Made by a program: the position numbers and the translations under genes. From Rhizobium hidalgonense (GTDB lineage: Bacteria > Pseudomonadota > Alphaproteobacteria > Rhizobiales > Rhizobiaceae): a stretch of 64,000 nt of DNA. A model generated the notes under the pieces. The model saw only the letters and a list, made by a program, of their open reading frames with translations. It was not told the DNA's origin and did no database searches. Location of the stretch: assembly GCF_002914525.1 (NCBI RefSeq), contig NZ_LODW01000059.1, positions 186,001 through 250,000 on the forward strand, given 5' to 3'. Each line of letters starts with the position of its first letter. The first letter of the stretch is position 1. Below, in pieces: positions 17,957 to 26,086 of the stretch.

Positions 17957-19027
17957 GTGAAAAACGAGGATGAGCCAAAAGACAAGCGTCTCAAGGGAGG
18001 AGACGTCCAGAAGCTGACGATGGCTGAGGTCGCCAAATATGTCGGCGTATCGGCCATGACGGTTTCGCGCGCCTTTCGGCAGGATGCGAGTGTTTCCGAA
18101 GAGACCCGCAAGCGCATCATGGAAGCTGTCGACGCGCTGGGCTACGTGCTCGACCTTTCGGCCGGCAGTCTTTCCTCACGGCGCAGCGGCTTCATCGCGG
18201 CGTTGGTACCCTCCATCAACAATTCGAATTTCTCCGACACCGCGCGCGGCATTACCGATGCGCTGGAGGATACCGGCCTTCAGCTACTTCTCGGCTATAC
18301 CGACTATTCCGCCGAAAAAGAAGAAAAACTGATCGAGGCGATGCTGCGCCGACGCCCCGAAGGCATCATCCTGACAGGCGGTTCGCACACCGCGCGCGCG
18401 CGCCGCATGCTTGATAAGGCCGGCATTCCGGTGGTTGAAACCTGGGAAATTCCGGAGGAGCCGATCAATCATGTCGTCGGCTTTTCCAATGGCGAGGCCA
18501 TGTCCCTGCTGGTGCGCACCCTCGCCAGCCAGGGCTATCGGAGGTTCGGCTATATCGGCGGAACGACGGCGCGCGATACACGCGGCAGCCAGCGGCGAAG
18601 CGGTTTCCTGAAAACCGTCGAAGAACTAGGCTTGGGACCAGGCCGGGCGATTTCCTTCGGCGTGCCGCCAATCACCATGGAACAGGGCGGCCAGGCGATT
18701 GTCAGCCTGCTGGAGCGCTGGCCGGACACGGAAGTGGTTCTCTGTGTCTCCGACCTTTCGGCCTTCGGCGCGATCATGGAATGCAAGCGCAGGGGAATGA
18801 GCGTGCCAGGTGACATCGCCATTGCCGGCTTCGGCGATTACGAGATCTCGTCGATCTGTCATCCCAGCATCACCACCATCAATGTCGACTGTTACGGCAT
18901 CGGCCGTCAGGCTGCCGCCCGCCTGCTCGATGCCCTGCAAGGCAGCGGCGAGGCGACCGGCGACGAGATCACATTGACGGGCTATAGGGTCGTTCTGCGC
19001 GAAAGTACCGACCGCGGCGCCTCATAG
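17957..19027 (+). CDS. LacI-family transcriptional regulator (GntR/IdnR-like)
   Basis: A 356-residue repressor with an N-terminal LacI helix-turn-helix at about residues 20-65 (TMAEVAKYVGVSAMTVSRAF, then SEETRKRIMEAVDALGYVLD). A type-I periplasmic-binding-protein-like effector domain follows. The start codon is GTG at 17957, preceded by AGCGGGGG. It lies at the centre of a gluconate/idonate gene set, and palindromes centred on TTATCGATAA occur before each transcription unit around it. It very probably represses those units and responds to gluconate, a ketogluconate or a phosphorylated derivative. The effector is inference. Confidence 0.9.
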   Translation: MKNEDEPKDKRLKGGDVQKLTMAEVAKYVGVSAMTVSRAFRQDASVSEETRKRIMEAVDALGYVLDLSAGSLSSRRSGFIAALVPSINNSNFSDTARGITDALEDTGLQLLLGYTDYSAEKEEKLIEAMLRRRPEGIILTGGSHTARARRMLDKAGIPVVETWEIPEEPINHVVGFSNGEAMSLLVRTLASQGYRRFGYIGGTTARDTRGSQRRSGFLKTVEELGLGPGRAISFGVPPITMEQGGQAIVSLLERWPDTEVVLCVSDLSAFGAIMECKRRGMSVPGDIAIAGFGDYEISSICHPSITTINVDCYGIGRQAAARLLDALQGSGEATGDEITLTGYRVVLRESTDRGAS

Positions 19028-19039
19028 CTGGCGACGATA

Positions 19040-20071
19040 TCAGAAGGCGATCTGCACCTTCATCGACTTGTTGCGGTCGCTGGCCAGCTCGAAGGCGGCG
19101 ACGGCCTCGTCGATCCCGAAGACGCCCGTCAGCAGCGGTTTCAGATCGACGCGACGCGCGTTGATCAGTTCGACGGCAAGGGCGAATTCCTCGTGAAAGC
19201 GGAATGTTCCGCGCATCTCGATTTCCCTGGCGACGATCATGTTCTGCGGGATCGATACATCGCCGCCAAGGCCGAGCTGGACGAGAACGGCCCGGGGCTT
19301 CAGTACCTCGAGACCGGCGCGCACGGCGCGCTCATTGCCCGACGCTTCGAACATAACGTCGAAATATCCCTTGTCGGCGCCGTAATCGGCAAGGTCGGCG
19401 GCATGGGTGGCAACGTTGATCGTTCGATCCGCGCCGCTGGTGCGGGCGATTGCCAGAACGCTGTCGGTCACATCGGTCGCGACGATCTCGCGGGCGCCGA
19501 GAACGCGGGCGGCAACGATCGCCAGCATGCCGATCGGACCGCAGCCGGTGACCAGCACCCGCTTGCCCAGCAGCGATCCGGCGCGGCTAGCCGCATGCAG
19601 CGTCACGGCAAAGGGTTCGGCGAAGGCGGCCTCGTGAATGGAGATGCCGTCGGCGACCTTGTGGCACTGCCAGCGCTCAGCCACCAGCCGCTGGCGAAAG
19701 CCGCCCTGAATATGCGGCATCGGCATGGCGCTGCCGTAAAACCGCATGTTGAGGCAATGGTTCTGCTGTCCTTTCAGGCAATATTGGCAATGATTGCACG
19801 GCCGGCTCGGAGAAACCGCAACGCGGTCTCCGACAGCAAGGTCGCTCACACCGGCACCCAGCGCCTTGACGGTGCCGGCAATTTCATGGCCGAGGATCAT
19901 CGGTTCGCGCAGGCGAACGGTGCCGAAGCCGCCATGATTGTAATAATGCAGGTCGGAGCCGCAAATGCCGCCGGCTTCGATGGCAACCTCCACCTGCCCA
20001 GCTCCCGCAACCTCCGGCTCGCGCTCTTCGATCCTGAGATCCTTGGCGGCATGAATGACGATGGCTTTCAT
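19040..20071 (-). CDS. idnD: L-idonate 5-dehydrogenase, zinc-type medium-chain dehydrogenase
   Basis: A 343-residue enzyme from MKAIVIHAAKDL. Catalytic zinc ligands are visible as Cys37 (GICGSD), His62-Glu63 (GHE) and a later acidic residue. The structural zinc site has Cys92, Cys95, Cys98 and Cys106. The nucleotide-binding motif is GCGPIG. The pattern GGICGSDLHYYNHGG is the mark of L-idonate 5-dehydrogenases, which oxidise L-idonate to 5-ketogluconate. The frame is open upstream to 20230, but that part lies inside the neighbouring gene. It starts 10 bp after the 2-hydroxyacid dehydrogenase stop, so both are one minus-strand operon. Confidence 0.87.
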   Translation of the reverse strand: MKAIVIHAAKDLRIEEREPEVAGAGQVEVAIEAGGICGSDLHYYNHGGFGTVRLREPMILGHEIAGTVKALGAGVSDLAVGDRVAVSPSRPCNHCQYCLKGQQNHCLNMRFYGSAMPMPHIQGGFRQRLVAERWQCHKVADGISIHEAAFAEPFAVTLHAASRAGSLLGKRVLVTGCGPIGMLAIVAARVLGAREIVATDVTDSVLAIARTSGADRTINVATHAADLADYGADKGYFDVMFEASGNERAVRAGLEVLKPRAVLVQLGLGGDVSIPQNMIVAREIEMRGTFRFHEEFALAVELINARRVDLKPLLTGVFGIDEAVAAFELASDRNKSMKVQIAF

Positions 20072-20081
20072 ATTGGGATCC

Positions 20082-21032
20082 TCATACGACCGGAGTCGGA
20101 AGCGCGCGACCGGCAAAATGCGCGGCGAGATTGTCTCTGACCAGCTGGCCCATGGCCTTGCGGGTTTCGACGGTACCGGAGCCATGATGGGGCTGCAACA
20201 CCACGTTTTGGAGCGCCAGGAAACGCGCATCGATCTTCGGCTCGTTCAGGAACACGTCGAGGCCGGCGGCCTGGATGGTGCCGTCCTGAAGAGCTGAGAT
20301 CAGCGCCTCTTCGTCAACGGTCGTCCCGCGCGAAACATTGATCAGCATGCCGTTGGGGCCGAGCGCTTTGAGCACATCGGCGTTGATGATCTTCATGGTC
20401 GCCTGCCCGCCGGGGACGATGACGATCAGGAAATCGGCCCAGTCGGCCAACGCGATCAGGTCCGGCTGGTAGGCATAGGCAACATCCCTATGCTCATTGC
20501 GGGCGAAATAGGAGACATCGCAGCCGAAAGCGGCAGCCCGCTTGGCGATCGCCTTGCCGATCCGCCCCATGCCGGCAAGCCCGACCTTCTTGCCGGAGAC
20601 GCGGGTCACCAGCGGCATGGCGATATTGCCCCACTGGCCATTGCGGACGAAAACGTCGGCCTGAGGAATCTGCCGGGCCGTCGCAAGCAGCAGTCCGATG
20701 GCGATGTCGGCGACATCTTCGGTCAGCACGTCAGGGGTATTGGTGACGCGAATGCCGTTGGCGCGGGCATAGGAGAGGTCGATGGCATCGGTGCCGACGC
20801 CGTAACAGGAAACGATTTCCAGTCTCGGTAATTGTGTCATCAGGTCGGCGGAGGCGCCGAGTTCGCCGCGCGTCGCGATGGCGCGAATATCCTTGCCGAC
20901 CCTTGCGATCAGTTCCTGCCGGTCTGCCGCTTCCCACAGGCGGTGAACGCGATACTTCGCCTCCAGATCGACCATGTCCCATTCCGGATAGGCTCCGGTC
21001 ATCAAGATCTCTACCTCAGGCACCGCTTCCAT
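20082..21032 (-). CDS. D-2-hydroxyacid dehydrogenase (2-ketogluconate/glyoxylate reductase-like)
   Basis: A 316-residue NAD(P)-dependent dehydrogenase from ATG 21032. A TTG at 21047 would add five residues but abuts the operator palindrome. The nucleotide motif is GLAGMGRIGKA. The catalytic Arg (NVSRGTTVDEEAL), Glu (FLNEPKID) and His (QPHHGSGT) of the D-2-hydroxyacid family are all present. In a gluconate/idonate locus the likely reaction is reduction of 2-ketogluconate to gluconate, or glyoxylate/hydroxypyruvate reduction; the sequence does not separate these. It is the first gene of an operon with idnD. Confidence 0.85.
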   Translation of the reverse strand: MEAVPEVEILMTGAYPEWDMVDLEAKYRVHRLWEAADRQELIARVGKDIRAIATRGELGASADLMTQLPRLEIVSCYGVGTDAIDLSYARANGIRVTNTPDVLTEDVADIAIGLLLATARQIPQADVFVRNGQWGNIAMPLVTRVSGKKVGLAGMGRIGKAIAKRAAAFGCDVSYFARNEHRDVAYAYQPDLIALADWADFLIVIVPGGQATMKIINADVLKALGPNGMLINVSRGTTVDEEALISALQDGTIQAAGLDVFLNEPKIDARFLALQNVVLQPHHGSGTVETRKAMGQLVRDNLAAHFAGRALPTPVV

Positions 21033-21052
21033 CCCGCATTTTGACAATTGAT

Positions 21053-21070
21053 TATGTTATCGATAACATA
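21053..21070. promoter_or_regulatory. LacI/GntR-type operator, copy 3 (perfect 18-bp palindrome)
   Basis: TATGTTATCGATAACATA is a perfect palindrome between the divergent 2-hydroxyacid dehydrogenase (-) and gluconate 5-dehydrogenase (+) genes. One site here could shut off both directions. It is the best match to the copies at 17795, 17890 and 23425. Confidence 0.85.
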
Positions 21071-21156
21071 TAATTCGGAAAAGCGATGTCAAGTGAGTTT
21101 CACCGCGAGTAGCGGTATAAGCCCTCATTCGCAGCGACACCGGAGGAGTGATTTGT

Positions 21157-21921
21157 ATGAAGAACCTGTTTGATCTTAGCGGGCGGCTTGCCCTGATCAC
21201 CGGCTCGAGCCAGGGGATCGGTTATGCCCTGGCCGAGGGCCTGGCGCAGCACGGCGCCGAGGTCATCATCAACGGCCGCACCCCCGAAAGCGTCAAACGC
21301 GCAGTCGAGAGCCTCAAGGCTCAAGGCCTGTCTGCGCATGCGGCCATCTTCGACGTCACTAGCAAGGACGCCGCCAAACAGGGCATCGACGCGATCGAAG
21401 CCGATATCGGGCCGCTCGACATCCTGATCAACAATGCCGGCATGCAGTTTCGCACGCCGCTGGAAGATTTTCCGGCGGACAAATGGGAACTGCTGCTGAC
21501 CACCAATATTTCGAGCGTGTTTTACGTCGGACAGGCGGCCGCTAAAGCCATGATCGCTCGCGGTCAGGGCAAGATCATCAACATCGCCTCGGTACAGAGT
21601 GAGCTCGCCCGTCCCGGCATCGCCCCCTACACGGCGACCAAGGGCGCAGTGCGCAATCTGACGCGCGGCATGTGCGCCGACTGGGCCAAACACGGCCTGC
21701 AGATCAACGCGATCGCGCCCGGCTACTTCAAGACGCCGCTCAACCAGGCGCTCGTCGACAATCCCGAATTCTCGTCCTGGCTCGAGAAGCGGACGCCGGC
21801 CGGCCGCTGGGGCAATGTCGAGGAACTGGTGGGAGCTGCCGTTTTCCTGGCGGGTCGCGGCTCGTCCTTCATCAACGGGCATACGCTTTATGTCGACGGC
21901 GGCATCACGACCTGCCTCTGA
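21157..21921 (+). CDS. idnO: Gluconate 5-dehydrogenase, short-chain dehydrogenase/reductase
   Basis: A 254-residue SDR. The start is ATG 21157, 8 bp after GGAGGAG at 21142-21148; an earlier GTG lies inside that ribosome site. The cofactor motif is TGSSQGIG (residues 15-22). NNAG is at 92-95, and the catalytic Ser145, Tyr158 and Lys162 are in the usual spacing (YTATK). MKNLFDLSGRLALITG is characteristic of gluconate 5-dehydrogenase (IdnO/Gno), which interconverts 5-ketogluconate and gluconate. It follows the operator at 21053 and leads an operon with gluconokinase and a beta-hydroxyacid dehydrogenase. Confidence 0.88.
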   Translation: MKNLFDLSGRLALITGSSQGIGYALAEGLAQHGAEVIINGRTPESVKRAVESLKAQGLSAHAAIFDVTSKDAAKQGIDAIEADIGPLDILINNAGMQFRTPLEDFPADKWELLLTTNISSVFYVGQAAAKAMIARGQGKIINIASVQSELARPGIAPYTATKGAVRNLTRGMCADWAKHGLQINAIAPGYFKTPLNQALVDNPEFSSWLEKRTPAGRWGNVEELVGAAVFLAGRGSSFINGHTLYVDGGITTCL

Positions 21922-21934
21922 TAGAGACGCGACG

Positions 21935-22489
21935 ATGGGCTTCGAGCAAAAGACACCGCCTCTGGCCGTCGTCGTCATGGGCGTCAGCGGCTGCGGCAAA
22001 TCCTCGGTTGGTGAGCGTATCGCCGCTCAAAACGGCCTGACGTTTTTGGAGGGCGACCAGCTCCACCCCGCTCGCAATGTCGAAAAAATGGCTAAGGGCA
22101 TACCGCTGACCGATGACGACCGCCTGCCGTGGCTCGACAGGATCGGCGCGGAAATAAAGGCTGCGCAAAACCAGTCGCAAGGCGTGGTGATTTCGTGCTC
22201 GGCGCTCAAGAGAAGCTACCGGGACAGGCTGAGACACGCGGCAGGCGGGCGCCTGGCTTTTGTTTTCCTCGACGGATCGCGCGAGCTCCTGCTGTCGCGG
22301 ATGCAGGCTCGCCAAGGCCATTTCATGCCGGCGTCGCTGCTCGACAGCCAGCTGCAGACGCTGGAACCGCCGACCGGTGAGCCTGGTGTTGTGACGGTCG
22401 CGATCGATGGTGTTTTGGATGATATGGTGGCGCTGGCTTGTGAGGAGCTGAGAGGCGTGGCCATCAAGGGAGGGTTTCATGCAGGATGA
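21935..22489 (+). CDS. gntK: Gluconokinase
   Basis: A 184-residue kinase, the usual length of GntK/IdnK. The P-loop GVSGCGKSS is at residues 16-24, followed by EGDQLHPARNVEKMAKGIPLTDDDR-type substrate segment (split here: GDQLHP, KMAKGIPL, DDDRLPWL), SCSALKRSYRD, and the HFMPASLLDSQLQTLE region. It phosphorylates D-gluconate to 6-phosphogluconate for the Entner-Doudoroff or pentose phosphate routes. ATG 21935 is 13 bp after the idnO stop; the frame is open further upstream only inside idnO. It overlaps the next gene by 11 bp. Confidence 0.92.
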   Translation: MGFEQKTPPLAVVVMGVSGCGKSSVGERIAAQNGLTFLEGDQLHPARNVEKMAKGIPLTDDDRLPWLDRIGAEIKAAQNQSQGVVISCSALKRSYRDRLRHAAGGRLAFVFLDGSRELLLSRMQARQGHFMPASLLDSQLQTLEPPTGEPGVVTVAIDGVLDDMVALACEELRGVAIKGGFHAG

Positions 22490-23372
22490 TTCTAGGGCAA
22501 ATGTCGCCGTTATCGGAGCCGGCATTATGGGAACGGCGATCGTCACCCGACTGATTGAAACCGGCCACACAGTATCGGTCTTCGATCTCGATGCCGAAAA
22601 GGTCGCCGCATTGGCAGCCAAGGGCGCCAAGACGGCGAGCTCCGTGGCGGATGCCGTCTCAGCCGCGGAATTCTGCGTGCTCAGCCTCAATCACGCAAAT
22701 ATCGTGCGCGCAGTCGTCTTCGGCGAGAAGGGTGTTGCGGCGGCGGCAAATGCCGGCAAGTTGCTGATCGATATGTCCTCGATCGACCCGGCAGAGACCG
22801 CCGACATGGCGAAGCGGCTGCGTGCGGAAACGGGCATGGCATGGGTGGATTGCCCGCTTTCGGGCGGCGTGCCCGGCGCGCTTTCCGGCAAACTGACGAT
22901 CATGGCCGGTGGCAGCCCCGAGGATTTCGAGCGGGCGCGGGTGGTGATGCGGCATCTTGCCGCCAATTATACGCTGATGGGTGCCTCCGGCGCCGGGCAG
23001 ACCACCAAGCTGATCAATCAGCTGTTCTGCGCTGTGCTGTTCCAGTCGGTTGCGGAAGCCGTCAAACTCGCGGAAGCCGGTGGTGTCGATCCGGCCGCCA
23101 TCCCGGCCGCCCTTGCCGGCGGCAGGGCGGACAGCCGGATAATGCAGGAATTCATGGAAAAATTTGCCGCCCGGGACTTCTCGCCGACAGGCAGGATCGA
23201 CAACATGCTGAAGGACCTGGATTCGCTTCAGGCCTTCGCATTGAAGACGAAAACGCCGCTGCCGATGACGGGCGCAGTGGTCGAAATTCATCGCCTGCTT
23301 TGCGCAGCCGGCCTCGGCCCGAAAGACTCGGCGGAGATGATGCGTCTTCTCGACGGATTTCAGGCCGGCTGA
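22479..23372 (+). CDS. NAD(P)-dependent beta-hydroxyacid dehydrogenase (3-hydroxyisobutyrate dehydrogenase family)
   Basis: A 297-residue protein with the N-terminal dinucleotide motif GAGIMG (residues 13-18). The substrate-binding motif DCPLSGGVPGA is at 124-134, and the catalytic lysine is Lys177 in GQTTKLINQ. The C-terminal domain is all-helical. The family includes 3-hydroxyisobutyrate, tartronate semialdehyde and decarboxylating phosphogluconate-type dehydrogenases. Its place behind gluconokinase, overlapping by 11 bp, suggests a role on a sugar acid or tartronate semialdehyde. The exact substrate is open. Confidence 0.8.
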   Translation: MQDDSRANVAVIGAGIMGTAIVTRLIETGHTVSVFDLDAEKVAALAAKGAKTASSVADAVSAAEFCVLSLNHANIVRAVVFGEKGVAAAANAGKLLIDMSSIDPAETADMAKRLRAETGMAWVDCPLSGGVPGALSGKLTIMAGGSPEDFERARVVMRHLAANYTLMGASGAGQTTKLINQLFCAVLFQSVAEAVKLAEAGGVDPAAIPAALAGGRADSRIMQEFMEKFAARDFSPTGRIDNMLKDLDSLQAFALKTKTPLPMTGAVVEIHRLLCAAGLGPKDSAEMMRLLDGFQAG

Positions 23373-23424
23373 AAATCTCTTGCGGGAATGCGAGATCACT
23401 ATCTTTCTGCTTGACCATTCACGA

Positions 23425-23440
23425 ATGTTATCGATAACAT
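23425..23440. promoter_or_regulatory. LacI/GntR-type operator, copy 4 (perfect 16-bp palindrome)
   Basis: ATGTTATCGATAACAT lies 40 bp before the start of the sugar ABC transporter operon and 53 bp after the preceding stop codon. It indicates that uptake is controlled by the same repressor as the enzymes. Confidence 0.8.
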
Positions 23441-23479
23441 ACATTCAGGATAACAACTGCAGCTTTGGGAGGAGCCACG

Positions 23480-24976
23480 GTGGAAGCCAAGAGACTGCTG
23501 GAGTTCCAATCGATCACCAAGAGCTTCGGCGGCACGCAGGCACTGCGTGACGTATCGATCGATCTGCGCGAGGGGGAGATCCTTGCGCTGCTAGGGGAAA
23601 ACGGAGCCGGGAAATCGACGCTCATCAAGACGCTGGCCGGTATCTACAAGCCCGATAACGGCGACATCCTTTTTCGCGGCCAGAGTTACCATCATCGTCC
23701 GCCGAAGCCGAACGAGCGGCAGCCGGTCGCATTCATCCATCAGGACCTCGGCTTGATCGAGTGGATGACGGTCGGCGAGAACATGGGCCTGTCGCAAGGC
23801 TTCTCCATGCGTCGCGGCCTGATCGACTGGAACAGGACGCAGGCGCGCGCCAAAGAAGCCTTGAAGCTGGTCGGCTGCGATTTCGATCCGACGACCCGGG
23901 TCTCGGCCCTGTCGCGCACCGAAAAATCGCTCGTCGCCATTGCCCGCGCGCTTGCCGTCGAAGCCGACGTTTTGGTGCTCGACGAACCCACGGCGAGCCT
24001 TCCGGCCGACGAAGTCGATCGGCTGTTCAATGCGATCCGCCCCCTGAAGGAGCGCGGCGTCGGCATGATCTATGTCTCCCACAGGCTGGACGAGATTTTC
24101 CGCATCGCCGATCGCGTCGCCGTGCTGCGCGACGGATGCATGGTCGGACAGAAGCCCGTCAGCGAGACCACTCCCGACGAACTGGTGACGATGATCATCG
24201 GCCGCAGCGGCGACAGTCTCTTTTCGAAGACCGAGATCAAGCCCGGCAAGGCGATCGTCAAGGTGCGTGACCTGGTCTGCGCCGGCACCAGCCCGATATC
24301 CTTCGATATAAGAGAGGGCGAGCTGCTCGGCCTTGCCGGATTGCGTGGCGCCGGTCAGGAACGGATAGGCCGGGCGCTGTTTGGCTGCGAGCCCTTCGAC
24401 GGCTCGGTTCTGCTGCATGACCAGGCGCCGGATCTTTCCAGCCCGCGACAGGCCATGGCGTCCGGCATCGGTCTGATTGCCCGTGACCGCACGGAGGAAT
24501 CCGTCGCGCTCTCGCTCTCCATCCGGGAAAACACCTACCTCAATCCGGGCGCTGTCGGGCGCGGGCTGTTGTCCTTCCTGTCGCCGCGCGGCGAAGCCGA
24601 TCTTGCCCATGCGATCGGCCATACCGTCGGCCTCAGGCCGAACGATCCGGATCTGCCTGTCGAGGCCCTGTCGGGCGGCAATCAGCAGAAGGTCGTCGTC
24701 GGCCGCTGGCTGGCGACCGGCCGCAAGCTGCTGATTGCCGAAGATCCGACCGCCGGCGTCGATATAGGTGCGCGGGCGGAGATCTACCGTCTGATCACCC
24801 AGGCGCTCGAAGCCGGCCTCGCGGTCGTCGTGGTGTCGACGGACTTCGAGGAAATCGCCCATATCTGCCACCGCGCGCTGGTTTTCTCGCGCGGCAAAAT
24901 CGTCAGCGAACTGACTGGAAGCGCCCTGACGACGGAGGCAGTCATAACAGCTGCATCCGCATCGGAAGCGGCTTGA
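23480..24976 (+). CDS. Sugar ABC transporter ATP-binding protein (two-domain, RbsA/MglA type)
   Basis: A 498-residue protein with two ABC domains. Domain 1 has Walker A GENGAGKST (about 34-42), a relaxed signature (ALSRTEKSLVAIARAL) and Walker B LVLDEPTAS. Domain 2 lacks a canonical Walker A (GLRGAGQERIGRA) but has LSGGNQQKVVVGRWL, as is normal for sugar ABC ATPases. GTG 23480 is chosen because GGGAGGAG ends 5 bp before it; an earlier TTG overlaps that ribosome site. It leads the importer operon of the gluconate/idonate locus, behind operator copy 4. Confidence 0.9.
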   Translation: MEAKRLLEFQSITKSFGGTQALRDVSIDLREGEILALLGENGAGKSTLIKTLAGIYKPDNGDILFRGQSYHHRPPKPNERQPVAFIHQDLGLIEWMTVGENMGLSQGFSMRRGLIDWNRTQARAKEALKLVGCDFDPTTRVSALSRTEKSLVAIARALAVEADVLVLDEPTASLPADEVDRLFNAIRPLKERGVGMIYVSHRLDEIFRIADRVAVLRDGCMVGQKPVSETTPDELVTMIIGRSGDSLFSKTEIKPGKAIVKVRDLVCAGTSPISFDIREGELLGLAGLRGAGQERIGRALFGCEPFDGSVLLHDQAPDLSSPRQAMASGIGLIARDRTEESVALSLSIRENTYLNPGAVGRGLLSFLSPRGEADLAHAIGHTVGLRPNDPDLPVEALSGGNQQKVVVGRWLATGRKLLIAEDPTAGVDIGARAEIYRLITQALEAGLAVVVVSTDFEEIAHICHRALVFSRGKIVSELTGSALTTEAVITAASASEAA

Positions 24977-24994
24977 GCCATCGGGAGAACAGCC

Positions 24995-26035
24995 ATGCAA
25001 TCCATTGAATCCACCGCGCTGGAGCCGACCAAGAGCGAAATGGCCGGCCTGTCCGCAGGCCAGAAGATCGGACGCCTGATCCCGGTTTACGGGCTGGTGA
25101 TCCTGACCCTCGGGCTGATCGTGCTCTTTTCGATCCTGCTGCCCGATACGTTTCCGACCGTCTTGAACGTCCGCTCGATCGTCTCCGACAAGGCGATCAT
25201 CGCGCTTCTGTCGCTCGCCGCGATGATCCCGATGGCGTCGGGCCGCATCGACCTGACCGTCGGTTACGGCATCGTGCTCTGGCACATTCTCGCCATCAGC
25301 CTGCAGACGGCCTACGGCCTGCCCTGGCCGGTCGCGGTCCTGATCGTGCTTGCGCTCGGCGTTCTTACCGGCTGCATCAACGGCCTTTTGGTCGAGGTCG
25401 CCAAGATCGACAGTTTCATTGCGACGCTCGGCACCGGGACGGTCCTCTACGCGCTCGCCCTCTGGCATACCGGCGGCCGGCAGGTGGTCGGCGTCCTGCC
25501 TGAGGGCTTCTATGCGTTGAACGGCACCATGCTGTTTGGCCTGCCGATCACCGGCTTCTACGTGCTGCTGATCGCAATCTGCATGTGGATCGTGCTCGAA
25601 TACCTGCCGATCGGCCGTTATCTCTATGCCATCGGCGCCAATCCCAAGGCTGCGGCCCTCAATGGCATTCCCGTCCGCAAATTCGTGATCGGCGCCTTCG
25701 TCACGTCAGGCCTGCTGGCGGCTTTGACCGGGGTCCTTCTCGCCTCGAAGCTGCGCATCGGCCAGGCGAGCGTCGGCCTCGAATATCTGCTGCCCGCGCT
25801 TGTCGGCGCATTCCTCGGGTCGACGACGATCAAGCCGGGCCGGGTGAACGTCTGGGGCACCTTGATCGGCGTCATCATCCTGGCGGTCGGCATTTCCGGA
25901 ATTCAGCAATTCGGCGGGTCGTTCTTCGTCGAACCGCTGTTCAACGGTGTGACCCTGCTGATTGCCATCGGCATAGCAGGTTACGCCCAGCGCAAGCGCG
26001 GAGCTGTGAGGAGGATCACACCCGCATCCAAATGA
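24995..26035 (+). CDS. Sugar ABC transporter permease (RbsC family)
   Basis: A 346-residue membrane protein with about nine to ten hydrophobic helices. It carries the RbsC-family piece for the ATPase contact (YAIGANPKAAALNGIPVRKFVIGAF, about 209-233, shown in parts) and GAFLGSTTIKPGRVNVWGT near residue 270. Only one permease gene accompanies the double ATPase, so a homodimeric pore is likely. It follows the ATPase by 18 bp. Confidence 0.9.
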   Translation: MQSIESTALEPTKSEMAGLSAGQKIGRLIPVYGLVILTLGLIVLFSILLPDTFPTVLNVRSIVSDKAIIALLSLAAMIPMASGRIDLTVGYGIVLWHILAISLQTAYGLPWPVAVLIVLALGVLTGCINGLLVEVAKIDSFIATLGTGTVLYALALWHTGGRQVVGVLPEGFYALNGTMLFGLPITGFYVLLIAICMWIVLEYLPIGRYLYAIGANPKAAALNGIPVRKFVIGAFVTSGLLAALTGVLLASKLRIGQASVGLEYLLPALVGAFLGSTTIKPGRVNVWGTLIGVIILAVGISGIQQFGGSFFVEPLFNGVTLLIAIGIAGYAQRKRGAVRRITPASK

Positions 26036-26086
26036 AGATGCCGGCTCATCCCGGCATTTCATAACAAACAAAATGGAGGAGTGAAC

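Noticed and set aside
23591..25468. 625-residue open frame on the minus strand opposite the sugar ATPase and permease
   Set aside because: Composition rich in Asp/Arg/His/Gln without motifs; it is the usual antisense shadow of a high-GC coding region.
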